This document shows, piece by piece, positions 1 to 11,100 of a stretch of DNA of 64,000 nt. How positions within the stretch are numbered: the stretch's first letter is position 1; each line of letters opens with the position of its first letter. Where the stretch lies: assembly GCA_029582155.1 (NCBI GenBank), contig CM055895.1, positions 45,748,750 through 45,812,749 of the forward strand, given 5' to 3'. The stretch comes from Panopea generosa (lineage: Eukaryota; Mollusca; Bivalvia; Adapedonta; Hiatellidae). Both the position numbers and the translations under genes were made by a program. Below the pieces are notes generated by a model. The model was not told where the DNA came from and did not search any database. It saw only the letters and a program-made list of their open reading frames with translations.

Positions 1-733
1 GGGGCATAACTGTGCAATGGTACGTAAATGGGGGGGGGGGGGGGGGGGTGACTGTGCAGTGATACGTAAATGAAGGGGCGTAACTGTGTAATGCTACGTA
101 AATGGGGGGGGGACGTAACTGTGCAGTGGTACGTAAAAGGGGGCGGGGCGTTACTGTGCAGTGATACGTAAATGGTGGGGCGTAACTGTGATACGTAAAT
201 GGGGGGGGGCGTAACTGTGCAGTGATACGTAAATGGGGGAACGTAACTGTGCAGTGATACGTAAATGGGGACGTAACTGAGCATTGGTACGTAAATGGGG
301 GGGGGGGGGGCATAACTGTGCAGTGATACGTAAATGGGGGGGGGTGTAACTGTGCAGTGATACGTAAATGGGGGCGTAACTTTGCAGTGATACGTAAATG
401 GGAGGGGCATAACTGTGCAGTGATACGTAAATGGTAGGGGACTTAACTGTGCAGTGATACGTAAATGGGAGGGAGCATAACTGTGCAGTGATACGTAAAT
501 GGGAGGGGGCGTAACTGTGCAGTGATACGTAAATATGGGGGCGTAACTGTGCAATGATACGTAAATAGGGGGCGTTACTATGCAGTGGTACGTAAATTGG
601 ATGGGGGCGTAACTGTGCAGTGATACGTAAATGGAGGGCGTAGCTGTGCAGTGACACGTAAATGGGAGAGGCGTAACTGTGCAGTGATACGTAAATGGGG
701 AGAGGGCGTAACTGTGCAGTGGTACGTAAATGG
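1..733. repeat. G-rich minisatellite, ~28-40 bp units
   Basis: Tandem copies of a unit built on GTAACTGTGCAGTGATACGT followed by AAATG and a variable G run of 3 to 18 bases. The unit length varies mainly because the G run varies. The array begins before the window edge and stops at about 733, where unique sequence starts. The long open frame on the minus strand is only the repeat read through and has no protein-like composition. Confidence 0.93.
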
Positions 734-893
734 ACACATCTTCTAATACAGTCAACGTGACAAATGGCGCAGGCAAAAACTTCGTGAGGATAAGCACATT
801 CAAACTTGCAAGTTTCCGAATGTGAAATATATTTTTAAACTGCTAAAATTGAAAGTAGTAAAACAACACTCAGCTTTGTACATATTTATTCTA
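734..893. other. unique AT-rich spacer
   Basis: Short stretch between the minisatellite and the MITE. I see no open frame, splice-flanked exon or repeat in it. Confidence 0.5.
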
Positions 894-897
894 TTAA

Positions 898-1130
898 CCC
901 TTTACTTCATAGATACGCGTTTCCCCGCACCGATCACAGAAGGCCTTTGAAAACAGTGCAGGAAGAGTTCAGATTGCATGTTACGAGCAATCTGAACACT
1001 TCCTGCACTGTTTTCCACTCTTTCAATTGATATAAACATAATTCACCAAATAATTTAAAAGCCTTCTATATAAGTTATCCAAAGCCTTCTATATTAGAGG
1101 TGTCCAAAGACGTCTATATGAAGTAAAGGG
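898..1130. mobile_element. piggyBac-like MITE with TTAA target duplication
   Basis: A 233 bp element flanked on both sides by TTAA (894-897 and 1131-1134). Its ends are inverted: CCCTTTACTTCATAGA at the left and TCTATATGAAGTAAAGGG at the right. TTAA duplication and a CCCT-starting terminus are hallmarks of the piggyBac superfamily. Inside lies a second strong inverted repeat (about 950-1014, GTGCAGGAAGAGTTCAGATT and its complement around a 7-base loop). There is no coding capacity. Partial relatives lie at 47889 and 61782. Confidence 0.85.
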
Positions 1131-1399
1131 TTAAGACTTGCTTTCATCTTAATTAGTCAGTTAAATTTCTAAGAATTTTTAATATAACAATGAACTTTGG
1201 CTGCGTTCAGTTCCGTAAAACTGCACATGTATTTTCACTGTCTGGTACCCTAAATGTTCACTGCCTGGTACTCTAAATTTACCATATACATTTTCACTGT
1301 CTAGTTCCATGAATGTAGCATTTACATTTTCACTGCCTGTACACAAAATTATAAATGCCTATATGAACTATCTCCGCCATATTTGCGTAACCATAAAAA

Positions 1400-1835
1400 A
1401 TTCAAAAATTCTAAATATTCGGCTTTCAGGTATGAAATTGTGCAGAAATTCCATCTATCAATTCTGCTATGTAAGTAAGAGATCATTTGGGTTCGAGGCG
1501 GCTCAGGATTGGAACAGCCTCCCTAATGACATCAGGAAAACATTTTAAGGAGTTTGGGAGACTGGTCCGCACCTGGACCGGTCCAGCTTGTATATGTTAT
1601 ATGTGTACATAGATGTGCCTCCTACCCTTGCCACATACTTTCACGCTAACGATATAGTACATATTCTCTATACTTTGCTTTAGCATGCTGCAGTTTTTGT
1701 AAATTTCATCTGGGTTTTTTTGTACTGCACTGCCTTAGTCAACTGTTTATCTGCACTTTATGTTAATTTTAACATGCTTTAGTAAGATGATTTACTGATT
1801 AATTTACTGATTTATCCTCTGGTTTAAATTTTTGC
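1400..1835 (+). mobile_element. LINE 3' end fragment (non-LTR retrotransposon)
   Basis: The frame ending at 1548 carries FGFEAAQDWNSLPNDIRKTF, the kind of C-terminal tail (aromatic, then WNSLP and IR) seen at the end of many non-LTR reverse transcriptase ORFs. About 280 bp of 3' untranslated sequence follows, up to a TG/GCGT-rich tail. Only the last part of the ORF is present, as expected for 5' truncation. Clade not assigned. An unrelated chance match to the short WNSLP motif is possible. Confidence 0.5.
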
Positions 1836-1865
1836 TCTGTATTGCTTTATTGTTAACCTGAAATA

Positions 1866-1943
1866 GTAATGCGTGCGTGTGTGCGTGCGTGCGTGCGTGC
1901 GTGCGTGCGTGTGTGCGTGCGTGCGCGCGTGCGTGCGTGCGTA
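1866..1943. repeat. GCGT/GT microsatellite
   Basis: Nearly pure tandem tetranucleotide GCGT with GTGT variants. It lies just beyond the LINE fragment and may have grown from its tail. Confidence 0.95.
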
Positions 1944-2582
1944 AATAGAAAATAAAAAAATATGTTAACATGTTCTGTATCTTTGTAACTGTCGGCAAAT
2001 AGCTTTACAGCCAGTGTTTTATATTTGTATATCCGACACAAATGTTTCTTGTATCTTATCTAGTATCTTGTATGTACATGTTCAATGACTGGTACCCTAA
2101 ATTTATTATGTACATTTTCATTGCCTGGTACCCTAAAATTATCATGTACATTTTCAATGCCCGGTACCCTAAAATAAATATGCACCTGGTACCCTAAATT
2201 TATCATGTACATTCTTACTGCCTGGTACTTTTAATTCATCATGTACATTTCTACTGCCTGGTACCATACATATACCATGTAGAGTTGTGTCATGTACCCT
2301 AACATTATAATGTACATATGTTTACCGCCTGGTACCCTAAATTCATCGTGTACATTTTTACTGCTTGGTAGCCTCAAATAATTACGTACATGTCTACTAT
2401 CTGGTACCCTAAAATAATCATATATATAATTATTTATTATATGTTAACTGCCTGGTACACTAAAATAATCGTGTACATGTTTACTGTCTAAATTTATCAT
2501 GCTTGCTTATCTGTTTAGGAACATAAAACTGGTGATGTTACCATACGTTGTCTGCTTGGAGAACTTCTACACTGTTACTCAC

Positions 2583-2744
2583 ATGAAGCAAGGGAGCATA
2601 CTGCTGCTACACCCAACAGACAAACGTTATTTTTCTTCCTTTGCTTGGACAGCACAACCACCGTGATAATTATACTCGCGAGGCAACCAGTCAGCGAGCA
2701 TAACGTCAACACTTTAAACTCTACCCAATGAGTTTCATCTAGAA
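2583..2744 (-). CDS. claudin-like gene, coding exon 2
   Basis: Acceptor ttttatgttacag|TTCTAG, with a T-rich tract before it, and donor GCTTCAT|gtgagt. Joined to exon 1 it reads VLDETHWVEFK, then the hydrophobic segment VLTLCSLTGCLASIIITVVV and a basic loop. The opposite strand is also open (2519-2731), but the minus-strand reading has both splice sites, matching phase and a membrane segment. Confidence 0.68.
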
Positions 2745-3641
2745 CTGTAACATAAAAAAATGAAATAGAAAAAAACTGTGTTACATATAAGACTACAACG
2801 TATATTTAGATTTTCTGATCTTTACAAGCAAAAGTTAACACTTATTTTCATTGCATTGATTGATAACAGTTATTATTCATTTTATTTGGTTGTTGTCATC
2901 GTCGTCGTCGTCGTCGTCGTTGTTGTTGTAGTAGTTTCTCAAATAATGTCATGTAATTTTCTTTATTTATGTGTTGAAGTTATTGCAATTTTAATAACAT
3001 AGTGACTGATAAGCCCTATTTGACTGTGTATTTCTTAACATTTATTATCGTTTTTGCATTACCTATGTTTATCGTAAATCTAACATGTATTGTACCTGTC
3101 ACTTTAAAAAATAAGTAACATAATATTCATGCATAATATATGAAGTTACAACTGTCAAACCTGTCTTTAACAGTCATTCAAGGAAATTAGCAAAAGCGAC
3201 ATTTTAAGACAGGTTGCTGCTCGATACAGGTTAATTTGCTCCGAATGCATAAAAATGGGAAATAGCAAATGCCGTGGCTGTTTAAGACAAACGGCTGCTT
3301 GGTAGATGCGACCGTTTACACAGGGCTGAACGTATCGATGTAAATATCGCCTTTACGGTAAATTTCACGGTGATTATGAGAACAATGTTACCTGACTCAT
3401 ATCCGAGAATCCCATAGTCCGCATTTATCCATTCCCTTGATGAAATGACACACTCGCTTTTGTTTCTATGACAACCCCTGGAAAGCCACACTCCTTCATG
3501 AATGCAACTATCTTCACTAGTGTCGTCAATAATGGCCCAAGCAGGTCCGAACACGCCAACTATCTGAAAACAAAACGCCGCGCATCCACTAACAAGTGCA
3601 CCAGTCACGAAGTAGGCAGCGGCTTGTAAATGGCGAACCAT
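2583..3641 (-). CDS. claudin/PMP22-like four-transmembrane protein, partial (exons 1-2)
   Basis: Two minus-strand exons, 3641-3392 and 2744-2583, join in phase (phase 1 to phase 1) to give 137 residues and then read on into an exon not found. Residues 8-31 form a hydrophobic first membrane segment. The extracellular loop has Trp35, then GVW at 50-52 and cysteines 57 and 64, close to the W-GLW-C-C signature of the claudin/PMP22 family. Residues 94-116 form a second membrane segment, followed by a short basic loop (KQRKK, 117-121) and the beginning of a third segment from about 123. Family members usually have four segments and 160-230 residues, so the last third is missing. Expected role: a plasma-membrane tetraspan, junctional or channel-regulating; the precise type is not recognised. 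The missing exon(s) may lie beyond the left edge or be hidden in the minisatellite-rich stretch. Confidence 0.7.
2745..3391 (-). other. intron 1 of the claudin-like gene
   Basis: Contains a (GTC)n/(GTT)n trinucleotide run at about 2896-2930 and a pogo-type MITE at its 5' side. No other exon seen. Confidence 0.6.
3152..3332. mobile_element. pogo/Tc1-type MITE (CAGTCAAACCTGT ends), degenerate
   Basis: Left end TGTCAAACCTGTCTTTAAC and an approximate inverted match GTTTACACAGGGCTGAAC at the right. The interior contains several copies of the TTAAGACAGG(T) phrase typical of the same family at 8967 and 61062. Decayed, no coding capacity. Confidence 0.6.
3392..3641 (-). CDS. claudin-like gene, coding exon 1
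   Basis: Starts at an ATG at 3641 (MVRHLQAAAYFVTG...) and ends at TCAG|gtaaca, with the last exon base at 3392. Encodes the first membrane segment and most of the first extracellular loop with its paired cysteines. The open frame continues past the donor into a MITE, which is not coding. Confidence 0.7.
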
Positions 3642-4249
3642 GCTAACAAGACAAGATTCTCGGCTTAATTTCCTCCTTGGAATATTATCAATAAAACGTA
3701 GATACTTTCAATTCTATGTCTAGTTAGTTACAGTTTAAGGTGGCAGCTATTTTGGTATATGCATGTATGGAGTCACCGTCGTTAGTTGAAACAATCACAA
3801 TGTAATTATTTACTCATCTTGTCTTGTTTTCTATGAACTCGTAGTATCTGTTGTCTGTCTCCAAATACTCCGCATCATTTACTAGTATGTATTACATACG
3901 TTTACGTTAAGTTGCAAATAATCTAAATATATAAACGATGTTACGCATTATAAACAACACCCCTATTTGAGAATTATCCATCCATAAACATATGAAATTA
4001 TACTATGTTATTTTTATTCGCAATAATGTGTCACAGGGGAGAAGTTACTTTGTATGGTAGATATTAACATATTTGAGTTTTAAAATGAGCTACGTATATT
4101 CATACCAAGAAAGCAAGTAAAGTTAACTGCTGAAGTTAAATGTGTATAAGTTAATATACTGTATAGAGTATCAAATCACTCCTTTAATCTAAACCTAGGT
4201 CCATATTTTACACGTAAGTGATGCGTAACTTATCACCGTAAATTGGTGT

Positions 4250-4380
4250 AGAGAAAATGGTGTTGTCCGCTGACACCAAAGGTCGCGGGTTCAATCACAT
4301 GCTCGACCAGGCGGCCTCTCAACAAATCACTCGGCACTTGTTTTACCCAAGAAATCGATTCGAGTGCGATTTATAAATGC
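4250..4380 (+). mobile_element. decayed tRNA-derived SINE
   Basis: Contains a B-box-like GGTCGCGGGTTCAATCAC about 30 bases after an A-box-like stretch. The flanks are degraded and there are no clear target duplications. Confidence 0.4.
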
Positions 4381-5588
4381 TATCGAAAAAAAATAGTTAG
4401 TTTAATAATAATGATAATAAAGACTTTTATTAACGAAAGAACTCATTTGAATGAATTCAATCTTCCATGAGGCCCTCAGTTCAACAAATGCATTCTATTC
4501 TCTTACAATAAGGTTTATATGATATAAAAATATTGACTGTGAAGTATTAATATATTACTTCGCATGTGTTTGTTAAATAATTTCGAAGGGTCTATCTTAG
4601 AATAAATGACGCGAGTTTTATTGTATGTAGAATTATCATATAAACAAAAACACAATATACGTAGATTATCTCCGGAATTGTCAATGTTTATTGTACTATT
4701 TTTTTTATAATTAGTTAGTTAATGTGTTCGTTATGTTAGTAACTGCCTTGTGTAAAGCAATAAATGTTATTTGCCTAATAGTCCCTAAAGCATTGAGTTG
4801 AATTGAATTGAATTAAAAACGATTCGCTGGACAGATCTCACTGATTAAATTAGTTTTGATGTTATGAACTATATGCATGGTTACGTCAGTGGTTATAAGT
4901 CTCTGGTTAAGTGATGTTAGTTGCAACGTCGTTATTCAAATCCAAACATATATCAACATTAAATGTTGGATATGTAGTGTTCATTTATTCAACTCAAAAT
5001 CAAATACAGTCTCAGATCGACATTGAATGCAGACATATATATTCCGAGTATATCCATGTCGGCATGTCTGCCTAGTCTCATTAAATCGCCGTAACAGGGT
5101 TGAGACTAGCGGACGAGCAAATAATAAAATATCAAATCGTTCGACAACGTGCTTTGGTATGCATACACTACACGTCTCACACTACTATTACATTTCCCAT
5201 ATGACTCCATTGTAACATTTATGTCCAAAACACAGTGGAAAAACAAAACAAAATCTGAAGCATATGTCTGGGTTTAAATTATTCACTGGTTCAACCAGAG
5301 ACATTCTTCATGTAGTATGTCTCTGGTTCAACATATGCAATTATAAAGGGGGAAAAGCATACATTGACCTTGTTTTTTTCTTCAAATTCAATAGTTTTGT
5401 TTCCAGAATAATACTATGTCAACTATTCGTCCACGATGCGGTTCGAACCAACAATTCAACAATTCAGAAATGGCACATAATTGCCCAGAAAACTGGTATG
5501 ATCAGCATCAAATTTTCAGTGGTGATTTCTAAAATACTAACCATTTACACATCATGGGCGTAAGACCGTTTCAATTATTGGGGGCGGG

Positions 5589-5617
5589 TCGGGTGGGGGG
5601 GGGGGGGGGGGGGGGGG
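5589..5617. repeat. poly-G tract
   Basis: A run of more than 20 G preceded by GGGTCGGGTG. Length in an assembly is unreliable for such runs. Confidence 0.95.
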
Positions 5618-5805
5618 TCGGCAACCCGAGGAGAATAGTGGTGTGAATCCTACATTACAGCGATCTGCACAACGTCTGCATTGCCAGTATTTTTTAGCCA
5701 GAAATCCGAGTATTTCAATATAACCTTCCCAAATCAAAATTCAATCTGAAAAGAGAAATTAAACTATAGTTGAATCAGCACAATATTTCCCTTGTATACC
5801 TAATC

Positions 5806-6033
5806 CCGCGATATACCTATTACCGTGAATGCCCGTATATAACACTATCCCAGCCAAGCGCAAAGCTTCAACTACCGTTTGCGCCGGCATTTGTTTACAT
5901 TTCGTACCTGCAACTATTTATTACTCAGCACACTTAAGTAACTTTATTCACTGTTTATTATTGATTCCATTATTAACATGGTTGAAAAAGTTTTAGACTC
6001 GCGGTAATAGGTATGACCAGTATATATGACGGC
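5806..6033. repeat. inverted repeat pair, possible MITE
   Basis: ATACCTATTACCG (from 5812) is matched in inverse by CGGTAATAGGTAT (6001-6013), with partly inverted GTATATA phrases just inside and outside. The ~200 bp between them has no coding potential. Could be a small transposon remnant; no target duplication was recognised. Confidence 0.4.
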
Positions 6034-6644
6034 ATTGCCTCTGAAGTAAAATACTAAAATAGATCTACTAACCTGTTTTTTTTGTAAAGTTACCTCCCTT
6101 GACGAATTTACCTCCATTTGTAAAACTACCTTGCCATGCCAGATAACGAAAGCATTCAATAAAATGTACAGATACATGTATCTTTAGGAATGTTAAACAC
6201 CTGTTATTTACACAATTGCCCAATGCAATATACTGCATGTTGTAAATAATGTAATGTTTATAGATCGTTTTGTAGTTTCAGGCGAGTTTATTACCGATTT
6301 AGACATGGCGACCTTCATCTGTTACATCATGATTTTTCATCCATGAATTTCTAGGTTTGGGTTACAGGTAAAGTATTAAAATACAATTGGAACGAGAATA
6401 TGATAATAACTTGACTGACCTTCCAAGTGTTAAATGCAGGGGCGCAGCTTGGTCAATTCTAAAGTGGAGGCTTAGAAATTTGTACTCCCCACCCCGATTT
6501 TTTTAAAAATGTAAATGGGCAATGGTGCCTTCACAGGGTTTTTTTTTTTTTATAATTTTTCTATGTAATTTTGGGAATTTTCAATTTAATCATATTATAT
6601 TTTCTGAGAAAATGTGCAGGGCCACACCTGGTACAGTGGTGAAA

Positions 6645-6790
6645 TAAGTGGTAATGTAGCGGATAGAATGTTGGCCACAAGTTCGTGCCAGAGGTCACCG
6701 ATTTAGGCTTAACCATTAAGGCTCTTTCGAAACAAAACTCACTACTGAATGTACCCAGGACTCAAAAGTGATTCATATCAGCCCGGGGCT
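6645..6790 (+). mobile_element. decayed SINE (family C core)
   Basis: Shows the order GCGGATAGAATGTTGGCC, AGAGGTCACCGATTTAGGC and TGTACCCAGGACTC, resembling the tRNA-like head and CCCAGGA core of the SINE copies at 41921 and 15862. Heavily diverged. Confidence 0.4.
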
Positions 6791-7017
6791 TATTACTCCA
6801 CAATTAAAATTATTATGAAATGGACAATGGTGTAAACTTAGGTCCACATATATATATAATGCTGGCTTTAAAATAAATGCATACACAGGTACACGTTCTG
6901 AACATTTTGTTTTGGGTGGTTCTTGCATGAAATCTAAATATATACATATACAAGTTTTTCAACAACTCCCTTTTCTGCATGCTGCAGTTATCCATTAGGA
7001 CTACATAGTTTAGTCAG

Positions 7018-7110
7018 GATTTGTGGTTAGCATGCTTGCTTTAAAATCCAGAGTCCATCTGATTTGAATCCCACTGGGGTATGTGTGTTTCTAAATCACT
7101 CCAACTCTAC
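7018..7110 (+). mobile_element. tRNA-like SINE head
   Basis: GTGGTTAGCATGCTTGCTTT followed 35 bases later by GATTTGAATCCCACT gives A- and B-box-like elements. It lacks the full cloverleaf and a CCA-side stem, so it is read as a SINE head, not a tRNA gene. Confidence 0.4.
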
Positions 7111-8022
7111 CTTATTTTTGACAAGATGCTGTGAAAAATATGCCATCGGATTCATCCTTACAAACATTTATTTTTATGTTAATTGGAGGGTCAAACTTGT
7201 AAACATTTCTTTGAAATTATAGTAGCCCTTTTTGTCTTCAAAGTGATGAAATTTTGAGGCCTCTTAAGATCAGTGAGCTCTTCGACATGACCATCCCAGT
7301 TTTAATACTGTACATTTCTTACATGAAATAAGGTGCATTATATATTATGCTAGCCCATAAATAGTAAATGTGTTGTAATATGATGCACTAATGTCATAAA
7401 CTTGCTGTCAGTCCTTCCTCCCCATGTATTGATAATGAATTGATAATAAAATGCATTATGGCCCCCCACAATCTCTCCCCTCTTGTATTGAGAATTTCTT
7501 TGAAATGTATGTCCCAATTTATACATACATCTCACATTAGTTACAGTAATCTCCAGGAAGTCACTTTTAGTATATTAAAATGTTTTCACCTCTAGAAAAA
7601 ACATGGCTACTTTTATCTGGTTATCCCCTAAAAAGGTTCATATTATTTCACAGCAATTTGGCATTTAAAGAAATAAATGATGTGCCAAATCTCACTTAAA
7701 ACTGAACCAGGAACTACTGGGTGTTGCATTTTTTGTACAATGTGCAATGACATCTACTGTTTAAAAAGTCCAGTGTACTCCCCATTAAATATGCTATATT
7801 TCGAGTGAAAAACATGTATGCCCATTCAGATTTTGTGTTGTTCCCTCTAAGTTTGTCCCATCCCCCTAAACTGGAATCCTGTATCCACCTCAGATGATTG
7901 TATTTAAGAAGGTAAACAAATAACATACAATGTTTTTAAATAAATGAGTGTCGTTTTAGAGTTATTACGTTTGCTATTAACCTTTTTTTATATATTGTTA
8001 TTTCAGTACATTATCAGAGCTA

Positions 8023-8151
8023 ATGGTTGGATATAATCCTGAGGACAAATCCCAGTTGACCAAATCTGACTATGCACTTGCTGGGGCCATCAGTAGTGCT
8101 GTCTCTAGAGCTGTAGCCCAGCCCCTAGATGTTCTCAAAATACGTTTTCAG
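8023..8151 (+). CDS. SLC25A19: SLC25A19 coding exon 1
   Basis: Exon begins at 8007 after tatttcag, with the ATG at 8023 inside it. Encodes residues 1-43, including the first membrane helix and the first carrier signature PLDVLK. Ends CGTTTTCAG|gtagga in phase 0. Confidence 0.92.
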
Positions 8152-11100
8152 GTAGGATCTGAAAAATACCTTTTGGATGAACATTTGCAATTTTAGCAGT
8201 CTTGATTCTCATTTTTTATTGATTTTGATTTACACATGTTGAGTGGAGTAAACTTAGCATTTCTGCTTTAGAGCTGATTCTTGTTCTTAATACTCTCATT
8301 GCTAAGTTCATGGGTTCGATATAACCTGAAATGTGTTGAAAAAGGCATTCAAACCCAAACACTTTCCTAATATTGTAAAAACTTGTAATGTGTAGAAAAT
8401 AGGATTAAAATACAGTCTTTACTAATAATGTAATAATCTGCAATGTGTTAAATATGGTGTTTAGACCTAAACCTTTTCCTTATATTTACATAACCTGTAA
8501 TGTGTTGAAAATGGTGTTAAAATCTCAATTCTTTCCTAATATTCAGGTTAACCTGCATCTTTATCTAAGTACTTAACAGAATTCATAAAATGTTGTAACA
8601 AATTTTCATGGTTTTAAACTATTTTTTCCCATATCTTTTGCATGTTAATGAGTTGAAAAATTAATCAAATCTCGAGAAATTTTTATGGAGCATATATCTT
8701 AAGTTCCCACAGTTGTTTATTATTTAAGTTTTCAACAATTATTAATAGATATACAACATTATTTCATTAACTACCGGTATGTCTGCTGGTTAATTGACCT
8801 CTTACGTCACCACTGAGGTTGTGGGTTTGATCCCAGTTCTGTACAAACAACTAAATGTAACTGAGTCAAACAGTTATCAAAACAATTACATTAAGTTTTA
8901 ATTTCATCTATATATATTTTTATTTAAATGGGGTTTAAAGCCATTTTCAACACATTTCAGATAATACAGTCAAACCTGTCTTAAGCAGCCAGCCAAGGGA
9001 AAGGGCCAAATTGGCTGCTTAAGACAGGTGGCTGCCTACTACAGGGTCATCAATTTTCACCCAGATTAGCAAAGTATTTGTGTATATTGTTTTTTTTTTA
9101 TGTATGTGATACTATGTATACATACACTTATATTTGGAGGGATTAAATGATTTAATAATCATTTTTTAATAGAAAATGACCAGAAAACAGCTGAAATTGA
9201 AAATTGTTTTATTGAACAGTATTATAACACAATATTATAGTCATTGTAATCATTGATCATGTAAATATACCATAATTGTTGTGACGTTTAAGGAAAGCTT
9301 CCAACCATCCATGTGATGCCTTAAAAGTCTCAATGTTCAAATCACTCGCAATTTTCAAAGCTTTCTGCTGCAGAAGGGGGCCCGAAACGTTAACCTTTCG
9401 CATAGTAGCATCACCAAACCACTTGTAACACAATTCATTAATCTCATCATTGGCAGTCACTCGACGAACACGTTTACTCTCCGGGTTTGAATTAGAATCG
9501 TACTCCTCCATAACTGCACTTTTCCGTTTACACACATTTTGAATTTGGGTTCTCCCAACACCTAATTTATCCGCGATAAATCTACTGCTTTTACCAGACT
9601 CTAACAATTTCACAATCTCGACACGTTCATCCAAAGTCAAACACTTCCATTTTGGTGGCATTGTTAACACGCTGACAATCAAAACATTTATGATTTGGCA
9701 TATCCAGTTTTACTGGTGGAGGAAGACCTCAGACTGAGTCAGACGAAGTAGAACCACCGTTCTTCCGCAAATAACTGGCAAACTTTCTCGCATAAAGTTT
9801 TTAGAGCAAGCAGGACTTAAATCTATGACCTAAGTGGTGGGAGGTAAGTGATCTTGAGACGACGCCCTAGACCACTCAACCACGGAGGACAATTTCATCT
9901 ATAAAACTGGGAACTATTTTCAGGTGCAGATGTGCACACATGCATTTGTTTGCTGTTCTAAAATCAGTTGTTTTTTTAAATGAAAATAAATAAACAACAA
10001 AGAATGACAGATGATATGACATTGTTTGGCTAAAAAAAACACTCACAAAGGCTTTTGCTTAATTTTTTTCCCCCTCACCTGATAGATTTTAGACTATTAG
10101 GCATTTACATTGTATTTTCAATATTTGCAGCTTCAAATAGAGCCTATATCAAGAAAAGGGAATGTGTCTAAGTACCAGAGTTTATACCAAGCTGTGACAT
10201 GCATCGTGAAAGAGGAGGGAACTAGGGCTCTGTGGAAAGGCCATATACCTGCCCAGGTGTTATCTGTTGGATATGGTATTGTGCAGGTCAGTTTGGGAAA
10301 TTTAATAGTGTTACTAGTTTTAGGGTTGCAAAGATTGTGCAGTCTGAGACAATGACAGTGAGCAAAAGCATTATAATTTTTTTTTAAATTTATTCTTATA
10401 AAAAAATGTATTTTTATTTCATTGTTACCGGTACACTCTTTTACTAATGATTCATATATCAAGCCCATTATGTTTCAAGTACCTGTGTAGTAAAACTGTT
10501 ATTTAAAACCTGTTATATAACACCATTAATTTATTCATTCATTCATTCATTCATTCACATTCATTCATTCATTCATTCATTCATTCATTGTTTACAGTAT
10601 GTGAAATATTCATAAATTAATGGTCATTGGTCCATTACGTAATTTGCCTAAAAATAATTTATAGATGGAAGTTAAAAAATAATTGATACATTAGATGTAT
10701 TTTAAAAGTTGCCATCTGTCTGCATTAAATTTTCACGAAACTGATATATATGCATATTAACCTGCTTTCTTTTGCACTTTGTTTATAGTGACTTTAACTG
10801 TAGTTTTTGGTGAGACATAATTGGCACTACCAGTGGAGGAAGGTCTCAGAATGAATCTGAGTATAACCATCGTTCTTCTGCTGTAACTGGCAGATTTACA
10901 TAATCATCTCATATAAAGTTGTTTAACCTAATTAGACTCTTACCCACAACCTCAGCTGTGTAAATGATTAATAGACAACCACTGGGCCACGGAATAGGCA
11001 TAAAACCATTCAAACCTTTTTACTTCAGTTCACAGTGTTGGAGTACTTGACAAAGGTGGCTTGGAATGTGCTGCCAGATGATTACCGGGCAACGTTACGA

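Larger units (their letters stand above)
1223..2495. repeat. minisatellite (CTGGTACCCTAAAT unit) in two blocks
   Basis: Units of roughly 35-40 bp with the core CTGGTACCCTAAATTTATCA followed by TGTACATTTTCACTGC. Block one runs 1223-1345, block two 2070-2495. The intervening 0.7 kb holds a LINE 3' fragment and a GCGT microsatellite, so a once continuous array was probably split by insertion. Units are degenerate, especially in their A/T middle part. Confidence 0.85.
3642..8006. other. intergenic region between the claudin-like gene and SLC25A19
   Basis: 4.4 kb without a supportable coding exon. It holds decayed tRNA-derived SINEs (listed separately), a short (GAATT)n run near 4795-4815, a poly-G tract and a pair of inverted repeats. 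The acceptor site just before the SLC25A19 start codon implies at least one untranslated first exon and a promoter here, but I could not place either. Confidence 0.6.
8928..9890 (-). mobile_element. tRNA-derived SINE (family D), split by a pogo fragment
   Basis: Read on the minus strand the head at 9890 is GTCCTCCGTGGTTGAGTGG, followed by a body that on the plus strand reads CAGTTTTACTGGTGGAGGA. The SINE tail (plus strand AATGGGGTTTAAAGCC, then ATTTTCAACACATTTCAG) is at 8928-8966, on the far side of a pogo-type insertion. A headless but uninterrupted copy at 29320-29480 shows the same body and tail joined directly. Confidence 0.75.

Noticed and set aside
151-657. 168-codon minus-strand frame
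   Set aside because: It is the minisatellite read through (ITAQLRP.IYVSLHSY repeated) and has no independent support as a protein.
2519-2731. Plus-strand open frame of 70 codons after a ctgtttag acceptor
   Set aside because: The opposite strand has both splice sites, matching phase with the exon at 3392-3641 and a membrane segment. The plus-strand peptide has no recognisable features and is taken as the antisense shadow.
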